NCBI GenBank assembly: GCA_947561395.2
Contig: OX387187.1
Location: 4,842,976-4,906,975 of the forward strand
Direction of reading: 5' to 3'
DNA length: 64,000 nt
DNA from: Buxus sempervirens
Lineage: Eukaryota; Streptophyta; Magnoliopsida; Buxales; Buxaceae
Shown here: piece by piece, positions 10,741-20,898 of the stretch
How the letters are laid out: the number at the start of each line of letters is the position of its first letter
How positions within the stretch are numbered: the stretch's first letter is position 1
The notes under the pieces: model-generated
Told to the model about the DNA's origin: nothing
Databases searched by the model: none
What the model saw: the letters and a program-made list of their open reading frames with translations, nothing else
Translations under genes and position numbers: made by a program

Positions 10741-11240
10741 TCGGTCAAACCTGTAGGGCACCAAAGCCGCCGACGGATGAGTCGGATATTGGTTAAGGAT
10801 CGTCCTGGCATAGCCTACCCCATTTAGTGACACCAAAGCCGCTGGTGGTTGAATCGGATATTGGCTGCGAAGCGTCCGGGTACTACTAGCCGAAATCTTA
10901 GGGCACCGAAATTGCAGACGGATGAGTCAGATATTGGTGGAGGAGCGTCCTGGCATAGCCTACCCCAAGTAGTGACACCAAAGCCGCCGGTGATTGAATC
11001 AGATATTGGTTGCGGAGTGTCCGGGTACTATTCGCCGAAATCTTAGGGCACTGAAACCGCCGACGGATGAGTCGGATTTTGGTGGAGGAGCATCCTGGCA
11101 TAGCCTACCCCTTTTAGTGACACCAAAGCCGCCGGTGAGTGAATCGGATATTGGTTGCGGAGCGTTCGGGTACTACTAGCCGAATCTTTGTATTGCCAAA
11201 ACCACCGACGAATGAGTCGCGATTTGGTTATGGCAACCCT
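10741..11240 (+). repeat. About 72-bp tandem repeats in two alternating types
   Basis: About seven units built on CACCAAAGCCGCCG...GATGAGTCGGATATTGG. Two half-unit types alternate: one ends CCTGGCATAGCCTACCCC, the other CGTCCGGGTACTAC. This gives a higher-order period of about 143 bp. Several units contain a CCGAC-GGATGA-GTCGG hairpin. One diverged unit with the same core occurs alone in element C near 23340-23385. Confidence 0.85.
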
Positions 11241-11324
11241 GAGTACTATTTTTCAGCCCCTTTGGTGACCATGCGTGGTTCGGCCCTGTGATACTGAGCT
11301 CAAAAAAAATCCCCCTGAATTGAA

Positions 11325-11760
11325 GGTTCTCTTCCTTTGCCAAGGCGGCTAAAATAGATCAACTTAACCCAAGGTTCTCTCCCCTTGCCTAGGTGGCTAA
11401 AATAGACTAGCTAAACCAGGTTCTCTTTCCCAGCCACTCCCAAATGGCTAAAATAGATCAGCTTTCAGTAGAACCGGGTTCTCTTTCCTAGTCGCTCCTA
11501 AGCGACTAAAATAGATCAGCTTTCAAAAATCAGCTTTCAGAAAAATAGGGTTCTCTCTCCTAGTTACCTGCGGGTAGCTAAATAGATTCGGTCATTAGGG
11601 TTCTCTTCTCTGGTCGATTTAAGACAGCCAAAATAGATCAGTCTTCAAATTTCATTAGGGCCCTCTTTCCTAGTTGCTTGCGGGTAGCTAAAATAGATCA
11701 GCTTCCAGAAATCAGGTTCTCTTCCCTTGTTGCCTTAGGGCAACTAAAATAGATCTGTTA
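11325..11760 (+). repeat. Hairpin array of element B with variable stems and constant flanks
   Basis: About eight units with constant flanks GGTTCTCTTTCC and CTAAAATAGATCAGCTTTC around a stem-loop. Stems include AGCCA/TGGCT, TAGTCGC/GCGACTA, GTTGCC/GGCAAC, and TAGTTACC/GGTAGCTA (one G-U pair). Stem bases vary in a paired manner between units; a minority of units pair weakly. It matches the inverted array at 1-380 in element A. Confidence 0.85.
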
Positions 11761-11858
11761 GTCAAATCATATCAGAAAACAAAAATAGACAAATGAATAA
11801 ATTCAATCAGATAAAATTGTGTAACCAATCTGTGTAAAATTGCACTAATGCCTCCTAA
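11761..11858 (+). other. Short spacer before gag of B
   Basis: An AT-rich spacer between the hairpin array and the first gag codons. No feature seen. Confidence 0.4.
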
Positions 11859-12860
11859 TTGTTCCACCAGGTACCAAAAATTGCTTTCAGAAGTCCGTAC
11901 CTGCTAAGATCGAGGAGAAGGCTCGATATGGATCAACAAAGAGAGCAGACGCCGCCAGGGCAGCATCCTGCAGAGTCCAGTCATGCGCAAGTAGTCAACA
12001 AGATGCAGCAGAAAATGGACAGCATGAGTTCTATCATCCAGGAATTGATGACAGAACTGAGAGAATTGAGGCAGGTCCTGCCGGTGGTACCAGTTGCCTA
12101 GCAGCCACAGCCACAGTTCCTGCCACAAGCGGAAATGGTGCCACCGCCGCGTCCAGTAAATCCCCCTCCCCTAGCACCACCACCACCACCACCACCAGCA
12201 CCATTTCATGTTGCACAACAAGATTAGTTTCTACCTATCCATCTGGGGCAGGGCGATGAGGACTGGGACAGAACCTAGGAGGTGCAGTTTGAGGAAAAAC
12301 TGACAGCAGTAAGGGAAGAGAACAGGGCAGAAATGGCCACCCTGAAGGAGCAGCTCAAACAGCTCCAACCTAGTACAGTGCAGAGTGAGGCTACCTTGGA
12401 AAGCCTCTCTTTCTTTTCGGACATCCAACTCCCGGCTAAGTTCAAATGCCCTGAGTTGCACCAGTTTGACGGCACCGGGTGCTTGCTGAACCATTTGAGG
12501 TCGTACTCAGGTGACATGTGCCAATACGCCAAGGAAGAGCGGATCATGGTACAGTTCTTCCAAAATTCATTAACTGGGGCCGCTCACTCTTGGTTCTTGA
12601 GTCTGGACAAGGCTAAGATGAAAACATGGAATGACCTGGCAGCAGTCTTCATCCAGCACTACCATCTGAATAGTCAGATCATGCAGACCAGGGCAGAACT
12701 GCAGAGGTTGACTAAGAAGAGTCAGGAGTCAGTGCGAAAGTATGCCAAGCGCTGGAAAGAATTGGCAGCGTTGGTACAACCGCCGTTGCTAGAACAAAAG
12801 ATGACGTTGTTGTTTATTGCGTCATTGGGTCAGCCTTTCTTCACTTTGCTGCTGGGGCAG
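11859..12860 (+). pseudogene. gag of element B, 5' part
   Basis: Encodes an N-terminal Gln/Pro-rich region, a coiled-coil stretch (EENRAEMATLKEQLKQL) and the retrotransposon gag core. Marker blocks are FSDIQLPAKFKCPELHQFDG, AHSWFLSLDKAKMKTWNDL and FIQHYHLNSQ. Gag forms the virus-like particle. The core is directly comparable with C gag (19380-19900). Element C is inserted at 12861, and the rest of gag resumes at 31290. Broken. Confidence 0.85.
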
Positions 12861-13018
12861 TGTAAGCACCTCATTTTTGCGCTCCCAGAAGAGCCGGAAA
12901 TGCAAACCCTGGACAAAAAGTCAAACCCAGAGGGGTCAAAAGTTGACTTTTTGATCAAGTGAAAATTGGCCACCTCGCTTTATATCATTGGATAGAGAAT
13001 CTCGACACGGTTCAAACA

Positions 13019-13340
13019 CAACTGAGTTTGCAGGAATCGGAGTCCTGATGAAGGTTCTGCGGACGATCAAACTTGAGCAGAGCCGAAAGTTGACTTTCTG
13101 CTAAAACCCAATCCAGATGCCTACCCCTGTGTCATTGGATAGAGGGCTCTAATACGATTCTAACGCAACTGAGTTTGCCCAGATCGGAGTCCGGATGAAG
13201 GATCTATGAGCCGATCAAACTTGAGGGGAGCAGAAATTGACTTTCTGCTAAACCCTAGAACAGCTACCCAAACTTGTCCCAGTGGACAGGTCATCCTGAC
13301 ACGATTCCAATGCAACTAAGTTTGCTCAAATCGGAGTCCT
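13019..13340 (+). repeat. Triplicate motif in U3 of LTR C
   Basis: Three copies, about 145 bp apart, of a block with CAACTGAGTTTGC, then ATCGGAGTCC, each preceded by GACACG- or ATACGATTC-like sequence. The same triplicate lies in LTR D (38670-39010) and in the second C LTR (about 25735-26055). Confidence 0.8.
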
Positions 13341-13635
13341 GGATAATAAGTTATGAGCAAAACAAGAAACCCTAAAAAACTGCCCACGTGGCAAAGACAG
13401 CAGAGAAAATAGCAGAAAAAGGTGTTTGGGGGCAAATCCGTAAATAATCAGGATAGTCAAAAATATCTGATGCCATATTTGTAATTATCTGGAGACGAAT
13501 CTGTGAATATCAAGTTGATGAGAAAATAGCTCAAGGACCAATTTGCAATTTCCAAGAAAATCACCCCACATGTTTAATTCCCCACCACATCCTTCCCTCC
13601 CTCTCTCTCCTCCATAACTCATCCCCCATTCCCCA

Positions 13636-13960
13636 CCACATCTTTTTCTCTCTCTCTCTCTCTCTCCTTCATAAATCCATGTCCCCTATGCATCCCCTCA
13701 TACATCATACCATCATGCAAACAACTCTCTCTCTCTTTCTCTCTCCCTCATGAGTATACATGCATGCATTATGCATACTCTTTCTCTCTCTCTCCCTCTC
13801 ATGATTAATGTTCCCTATGCATGCACCCCCCATGTATCATGCATCATAGCATCATGCATCTCTCTCTCTCTCCCTCATGAGCATCCATGCATGCATCTCA
13901 TCTCATCACACTCTCTCTCTCTCTCTCTCCCCCATGAACATCATGCATCCCATGCATCCT
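13636..13960 (+). repeat. CT microsatellite interleaved with ATGCATGC motifs
   Basis: Runs of (CT)n are interspersed with CATGCATGCAT and CCTATGCATGCACC. The corresponding part of the 3' LTR (26352-26830) has an additional copy of the compound unit, so the block expands and contracts. Confidence 0.9.
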
Positions 13961-14704
13961 CCCACATGATAAAACCTCTCCTACCCCATACGTATGGGGG
14001 GAGGAGACACTTTTGGTCTCATGGCTCATCTCCCCCAACCCCTCTAATCTCTCTCCCATGGCTCATCTCCCCCAACCCCTCTAATCTCTCTCCCATCTCT
14101 CCCAAGCTCTCTCCATCTCTCCCACTTACCTCCTCTCAAGAAAAACCCCCATTCGTCCAACCCTTCTCTTACCCTTCTAACCCACCACCAGCCCCCTAAA
14201 ACCCTTCAAAACCACTCTAAAACCTTCCTCATTCTCTCCCTTCTTCACTTTGTGACTTAAGGAAGGAGCTTAGTGGAACTTGGTGCTTGGAGAAGAAGGT
14301 GCAAAGTGCTGTCCAAGCCCGAAGGGAGGTGAGGCACACTCCAAAACAACTTTGTAAACACAAGGTAAGCATTCTTGCAAGATCTTATTCAACATATGTG
14401 AGCTTTGGTCCATTCGGAGCATGTAGATTCTCATACATGATGTGGTACTTTGTTGTGAATGAAATGTGAGTTTCCTCCCTATTTTATCACTTCTCCATGC
14501 CTTCTATGGGTTATGATTCTTCCACGGTAGGAAAGGCAGGCTGCCGGTAGCTTAATGGGAGGAAGAAAGGACTCTTTAGTTAATGGAAAGGGGGTCTAGA
14601 GGTCATGGTAAGTTGCTGTTTTTTTTTCTGTTATTGGTAGTGGTTCCACCCATTGAAAAGGGGAGCATGTTCCCCTAATACTTTTTCTAATGTACCCTTG
14701 TAAG

Positions 14705-14735
<31 letters not shown>
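14705..14735 (+). repeat. 31-base C homopolymer in LTR C
   Basis: An unbroken run of 31 C. The partner LTR has 18 C at 27560-27577. Length is prone to slippage and sequencing error. Confidence 0.9.
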
Positions 14736-15484
14736 ATTATCCCTTCTTGTGTTGGTTCTCTCTACATCTAATTTCTTTTCTCTCTTTGACATGTTTCCAT
14801 GATGTGTATGTTCTTTGCTCACTTGCTTTAAAGTGTATAAAAAATGCATGCAATGGTGCACATAGGAAAAGGGATTGTATGCATGTGTTGGCATGATTAG
14901 GGATTATGATGCATGCTTCTTTTGAATGTGAGCATGATCTCTCTTTGTTTCTATGTTAAATTGGTAGGCATGTGAGGTACTTTTAGGGTTGCTGTTGGCA
15001 GCAGCAGCAGCACCCTATTTCCCTTTTAGTAGAACTGATTTATGTAACATGTATGCAATGCAAGAGATCACATCACCATGCTTCCCCTCTCCTGCTGTTC
15101 GGCTGCTGGAACCAGCAACTTTGTCCACCTGTTGGTGCATCTAATCCCACCCCCAATGCATGCATAAGCGGCTGTCCCCTTGGATAAAGTATGAGTATAC
15201 ATGTCTTGGTTATTTGTTGGATCATGTTTTAGGTTCTTAACCGTAGGTTTTTTTATTGATCTTTGATGCTTGTTGTTGTGCATAAGTTAAGAGACCAAAA
15301 CAGGGGTGACATGGTCACTGTTTGGTTGTTGTAGAAGCCACCCAAAAGAGACCAAGTGCTGGAGACTCCACAACTCCAACACCCTGGTGGGCCTTGCAAA
15401 GGGCCCACACAACCCTAGTAACCCATTGGGAAGCCCATAAGAGCCACCCCAAGACCAAAACCCCAAAAAATGCATATTTAGGGT

Positions 15485-15586
15485 GATTCGACAACTCAGG
15501 TCGGATCACCCTCCATTTGTTTGTAGCCGACCTATATGGTCGGCTACATTAAAAATTGTGTGTATCCGACCATCAGGGTCGGCTAC
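15485..15586. repeat. Palindrome cluster in 5' LTR of C
   Basis: Three palindromes in 100 bp: GATTCGAC-AACTCAG-GTCGGATC, GTAGCCGACC-TATAT-GGTCGGCTAC (perfect) and GTATCCGACC-ATCAG-GGTCGGCTAC (one mismatch). Counterparts lie at 28327-28428. Confidence 0.9.
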
Positions 15587-16458
15587 ATACCAGAAACACT
15601 TTTTTGGCATTTGCTAGATTTTATGGCATTTCCTTGAATGTTTACACTAAAACCATTGAACCAATAGGGTTTCTGGGTCACCCGGAAACTCAACATGGTA
15701 CTTCGACCCTCGGTCCAATTTGGAACATTAGTGGGCCTTCCAACGGGGCCCACCAAGCCCGATAAACCCGAAAGCATGCAAATAAGTAAGTTAAATGAAA
15801 TTAACCAATAAAACCGGATGGACCAAACCCAATGCAGTCCACCCGGACTCGTTTTGTGGAATGATATCTGAATTGTGTGGTTTGGCCGAGACGCAGGGTT
15901 AGGGCCTATCGGGCCCGCCAAAGCCCAAAAACCAACCAATAAGTAAGGGTTCAAAACCCTAACTTCACTTAACTTGGGCTTTCAAGCCTAAGAATTGGAC
16001 TACGAGCCCCAAGCCCAATGTCCAACCCACCTGGGTGAATTTAAATAAGACAAATTGAAAACATTTTGGCAACTATCATGGGGGCCCACCCAGGGGCCTG
16101 CAAACCAACGCCGGCCCACTCTTTGCATGAAAACCACTTAAGCTTCAAACCTGAACCTTAATGTAAGAACAATTCACTTAACCTAAGCCCACAGGGCCTC
16201 ATAGGCTAGACAGAGGCCGACCAGGGGCACATGGGCTCACCCAAGCCCACCAAGGGCACCGTTGGCCTTCCAACGGCGCCCACCCAATCAAAATCAGAGC
16301 ACCTAAGTAAAGCAAGATGAAATCAACTAAAGGGACCCATACCACTCAGGTGGTCCCGCCAAGACTTAACTAAATTGCATGCTAGATTAGGAATCGGGTG
16401 AGAACCAAAATAGAAGGCTGACTCAAACCTAGGGAACCCATGGGACCCGTCACTTGAC

Positions 16459-16483
16459 GGGGGGGGGGGGGGGGGGGGGGGGG
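16459..16483 (+). repeat. 25-base G homopolymer in 5' LTR of C
   Basis: The partner LTR has GGGGTGG at the matching place (31118 on), so the run is private to this copy or an assembly artefact. Confidence 0.85.
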
Positions 16484-16604
16484 ACTGGGGTGTCTACGGA
16501 CTTCCCCAGACCGCAACAGAGAACCTACTCCAAATCTCAAGCCGCAAACCAGACCAATAGACAATATTAGGCACCCAGGTGTCCGCCTGCACCCCATCAG
16601 GCGG

Positions 16605-16614
16605 TGGCGACTCC
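16605..16614 (+). other. Primer-site-like motif inside LTR C
   Basis: TGGCGACTCC, identical to the first ten bases of the true primer site that starts 49 bp further on. Also present at 31244 in the 3' LTR. Confidence 0.8.
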
Positions 16615-16653
16615 GATTTTTTCTCGTGCCGCGTTTCCGACATGCGCACAGCC

Positions 16654-16672
16654 TGGCGACTCCACTAGGGAC
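16654..16672 (+). other. Primer binding site of element C (tRNA-Arg type)
   Basis: TGGCGACTCCACTAGGGAC, three bases after the LTR end. Complementary to the tRNA-Arg(ACG) 3' end apart from a few bases. Confidence 0.85.
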
Positions 16673-18971
16673 TTCTCAGCCCAGTAGGACCCTAGTTAGA
16701 TTGAGTTAGCTTAAGAGGGATTTAGTTATTTAGGGTTATTACTACTTCGTTTAGTAAAATATAGAATACACGTAATTACACGTTCTGAGGAGTCCTGTCA
16801 AAGGGACGCGATAATTGCTTAAGGCAAGTGGGATTTAAACGGTCCCCTGTGACCCTCCACTTATCTGGGGACTCTCCTGGAACATCGTAATGCGTGCCAA
16901 TTCTGCACCTTACTATACGAGATGGTAAAAACTCTTTTATCAACAAAATCCAGACAAAACTCACCCGTATAGACACAGCACGCAGCCCAACTGCACACAC
17001 GGGCACGCCACCACACCGTGGATGGATTTAATTTCCCACTTCTTTGAGATAAAATTGTGTGGGGTGACACGCACGAGGGAGGCTGCATGGATGATTCAAC
17101 CCCGAATGAATGAGTGAATCGGATATTGCAACTTCTTTACCAAAACCGAGACCTCTCTAGCAGCCTACCCTTCTGATTCCTATGAACTGATCTCTGGGAT
17201 GGTATTAGCACCTACGCTCCCGTGGCTTGCCGGGGAAAGCAGGGTAAACCCATCCCCCCAGTTTTCTGGAGTCCATTAGCACCACTGGTTTCTTGCCGTG
17301 GCACGCGAGGATCCCGTAATGGTCCAGACCCTTGTAGGCTTATGTCTCGGGCTAGGTATCCTTCCCCACCTAACGTTTCTGAATAAACCACGTGTTGAGC
17401 ATGCAAGGGTGAGAATGTCGTGAATGATGAATATAAGAGGAGTAAAATTGGAATAAAATCCAGAGTCCATTAGGGGCAGCAACCGCCGCTTTTTGCATCA
17501 AATTGAGTAAACCATAGATCACGGGCGACCTCAGCCCTAATTTAGGAAACTCACCTAATTTTGATCAGGGGAATCACCCCAGATCTATGCATGGAGTCCT
17601 GTATGCTATGGGTCTTGACCCATTAGAGTCCGCTGGGAGCACTTTAAGTCCAGATTGGTCTTTTAGAGCAGACGAAAGCCGGCCAGATCAGACAGAGCTG
17701 ACGAAAGCAGGCCAGATCAGAATAAGGGCACTAAACCCTTGATCTAGGGATTTTTAGCCTACCCGCCTTGGAAGCAACTTGTACCCTTCTTTGGGGCTCC
17801 CGACAGCCCTAAAGATGAATTCTTTGTAGCTTTGTAAATATCATGTAAATTTCGCCCTCGATAGCAAGTTGTAAAGTTGCTGTGAACCGACACCACAAAG
17901 TAGAGGAAAGAACAGATGAAAGACAAAAGGCCAGTCGAGACTTGGACGTGCTTCCTTACACAAGTATGTCTAGGAGTCGTGCCTTGATAGGCACCAACCA
18001 ATTTTTTAGGACTGTGCACACACTTTTGGGTGTTTTTTTATGATTGTTTAATAACATAGATTTGCTAGATCGTAATAGGATTTGAGTTCATTTTGCTTAT
18101 GTACATGCGTGTTTATATATTAAGTGCATGCACTTCGAGATCATTTGCACAAATGTTTTTGGCCAAACCGCTTTCAAAAGTGCACAAAAGAATTTCCTAA
18201 ACCAAAGTCTCCTCTGGGCGTACATCAAATCGCCTTCGGGCGTACATCAAGCCGCCTCCCAAGGCGCACATCAAAGTTGCTTTTTCAAAGTACACAATAA
18301 AGTGGCCTTCAGGGCTACATTGAATCGTCTTCCATGACATAAACACCGTCTCTAGTGACGCACAATAAACCGTCATCTGTGGCATATTGGGCTAGCCATA
18401 TAGACAAAAATCAAATCACTTTTGGCGTACATTCTCCATGCCAGTCATGGCATGATGCGTGCTGTCCAAAATGCATTTTCTGATCTTTATAATTCATTTG
18501 CCATTGCAGGATTTTAACGGATTTTTACAATCGCTGTTGATCAAGACATGAAGTGTGAGGTTTAGTCCTCGCAATTTTTTTCAAGGATTTCCATGCATAA
18601 AGCACATGTTGCACACTTTTTGAAAACTGCCAGGTACGGCAAGGTCTCCAGAGCTTCAAATCTCTGAAAGACCATATTACAAGGTTTAAACTTCACATCC
18701 TAGGGGTTCTCCGATCAACCAGTGCACTGTCACACTTTCTTCACAATATTGTTTTGTCAAGTCGTGGTTTTTATGCATGAGCCGCATCGTATTTGTGTTC
18801 GCCTAGCACGACACAAAAGCACCACTCAGTGTAATGCTCTCGTCACACACGACACTTCATTCATAATTAAGGAAGGAACTGATCAAAATTTCTCTTAATC
18901 AGGTACAGTTTAGATAATTCACATTTAGAGCACCATTCGTAACTTGGCCTTCACAGTGAAAGAGGACTGCA
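16673..18971 (+). other. Leader region of element C
   Basis: Non-coding. The first 1.3 kb is colinear with the B leader. The part near 18195-18454 holds an array of small hairpins (separate entry). No DUF7745-type ORF1 is present; the hairpin region stands where ORF1 and the repeats stand in B. Confidence 0.7.
18195..18454 (+). repeat. Small hairpin array upstream of C gag
   Basis: Stem-loops separated by a near-constant spacer (TACATCAA or CACAATAAA). Stems are CGCC-TTCG-GGCG, CGCC-TCCCAA-GGCG, TGGCC-TTCAG-GGCTA (one wobble) and CGTC-TCTAGT-GACG; a perfect CATGCCA-GTCA-TGGCATG lies at 18437-18454. Some units pair only weakly. The design resembles the B and A arrays, with unrelated sequence. 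Confidence 0.65.
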
Positions 18972-20378
18972 ATGAATCCCACCGAGGCCCCAATTCCACC
19001 ATCATCACATCAAAGGGCCGAAGAACAACCGGCCATAACGGATCCAAGCCCACAGGCGGCCATGGTACATGCCACAGGGATTCGAATGCTAGAAATCCCA
19101 TAGGGGCAACCACCTCAGCCAGCACCCAGGGCAGGGCATCCGCCGCCACAAGACGCTCCAATTCCTATCCCTCCTCCACAGCAAGAGCCGTTTGTGCCTA
19201 TCCAACTGAGACAGGAAGAGGTAGACTGGAATAGGGCACGGGAAGCCCGGTTGGAGGAAAGATTGGCAGCAATCAAAGAGGATCACATGCTGCAGCTGGC
19301 AGTAATAAAAGAAGATAGGACGGCACAGATGGGCACCATACGTGAGGACCTTTTGAAGCAGCTTCAACCAAGCACTATTCGAAACGAGGCTACGCTGGAA
19401 AGTCTTTGCTTCTTCTCGGATATCCAGTTCCCAGCCAAGTTCAGATGCCCTGAACTACACCAGTTCGACGGCACAGGCTGCCCATTGAACCACTTGCAAT
19501 CCTATGTTGGCGACATGTGCCAATATGCGAAGGACGAGAAGATTATGGTTCAATTCTTCCAAAGATCTCTAACTGGGGCAGCATACGCTTGTTTCTTAAG
19601 TCTGGATAAGCAGAAGGTTAAGGCATGGAATGACCTCGCCGCTGTGTTCATTCAGCGGTACCACTTAAATAGCCAAGTGGATCGGACCAGGACCGAACTG
19701 CAGAGACTGTCAAAGAGAAACTGCGAATTTGTGAGAGACTATGCTAAGAGGTGGATGGAACTGGCAAACGTGGTGCAACCCCCTCTTCTCGAACAAGAGT
19801 GGACTCCCCTGTTCATATCCTCGTTGGGGCAACCATACTTCACAATGTTATTGGGACAATGCGCTACAAGCTTCACTGACCTAATCATGGCAGCAGAAAG
19901 AATTGAAGATGCGATTAAAATGGAGAAGCTCGGAGGCCCCATGATGAGTTTGTTGCATGGAACAATCTCAAGTGGCATGAGGCAAGAGAACGACGACGAC
20001 GCAAATGCAGTCAACCGTGTACAACCTTCTGCGCCGTTTCACATCCCTTCCTCAAAAAGCGTGAGCTTCCACTCCACCAACAATGCTCTGTCTCGCCTCA
20101 GGGGTCGTCTCACCAAAGATGAAAGAAAGAATCGGGAGTTCACTCCACTTCCGTACACGCTGGCTGAATTGTTACCAACGCTCCTGCGAGAGGGACACCT
20201 GCAACTGGCAACAGTGAATCCTAAGGCATCGAAAATGAAGGACTATGATCCAAACAAGAGCTGTGAGTACCACATTGGCGTACAAGGCCACGATACTGAT
20301 GGATGTCGGGGCCTTCGGCATGCAGTCCAAGATCTTCTTGAAGCTAGGGGACTCAAAATTGATCCTCCGTCAGATTAA
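18972..20378 (+). pseudogene. gag of element C
   Basis: Starts MNPTEAPIPPSSHQ, followed by a Pro/Gln-rich region. Then come a charged coiled coil (REARLEERLAAIKEDHMLQL), the gag core (FSDIQFPAKFRCPELHQFDG; ACFLSLDKQKVKAWNDLAAV; LLGQCATSFTDLIMAAERI), a basic linker, the LPYTLAELLPTLLREG motif and a CX2HX5HX4C zinc knuckle with QDLLEARGLKIDPPSD at the end. That is the usual Tat gag plan and length. It is close to whole, with about one break. No pol follows. Confidence 0.85.
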
Positions 20379-20898
20379 AAAACCAAAAAAAAAGAAAAAG
20401 AAAAAAAGAGAGAAAGAAAAAAAAAGAAGAAAAAAGAAAAAAAAGAAAAGAAAATTTAATTGAAATCATCAGGCATCTTGGCATTTCATATCATGTATCC
20501 TGGCTTCTAATGTTTGTTTCTACTGGCAGGAACTCCCTTCAACAATCCGCATGGACCGTACCTCCGGGGCAAATCATGATGTACCCAACAAATAACCAGC
20601 ATAGTGGCCTCTACAGAGCCTACTACGGACAATAACAATCAAGGAAGAAACGATGAACAAATGCTGGGAAGCGTTAGGAGAAGAAAATTTTGAGCTACGA
20701 TCCCGAGTAAGGGTCCTTGAAGAAGAGATCAAAAGCATGAAGGGAAAGATACCCCTGAGCAGACAAGAAGTGAGCCTTCCGCCCACATTCGTAGATGGTC
20801 GGATGCAGAGGGAGAAAGGAAAAGCCGTCGCAGCAAATGGTCTCCACCTCACAAATAAGCTGAATGTCTACCATCGCAAGGGGTAGCATGACAAACTG
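20379..20898 (+). other. Spacer between the two gag zinc modules, with A/AG-rich run
   Basis: Directly after the gag stop comes about 75 bases of almost pure A and G (20381-20456). Then comes sequence with a possible short coiled-coil frame (20653-20886, LRSRVRVLEEEIKSMK), which I do not call a gene. The purine run resembles a decayed poly(A) or slippage tract. Confidence 0.6.

Larger units (their letters stand above)
12861..16650 (+). repeat. 5' LTR of element C
   Basis: The 3790-bp LTR starts TGTAAGCACCTCATTTTTGC and ends TTTCCGACATGCGCACA. From the left it holds a motif in triplicate (13019-13340), a CT/GCATGC-rich block, a 31-base C run, palindromes, GGGCCC-rich sequence and the primer-site echo at 16605. 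A good splice-donor-like site (ACAAGGTAAGC) lies near 14360. No TATA box is obvious. The many small frames are simple-sequence artefacts. Confidence 0.9.

Noticed and set aside
13750-14199. 149-residue frame in 5' LTR of C
   Set aside because: Same microsatellite origin; Ser/Leu/Pro composition only.
20653-20886. 77-residue coiled-coil-like frame between the C gag modules
   Set aside because: Might be a relic of a gag linker, but there is no counterpart in B at the same place and too little sequence to support a call.
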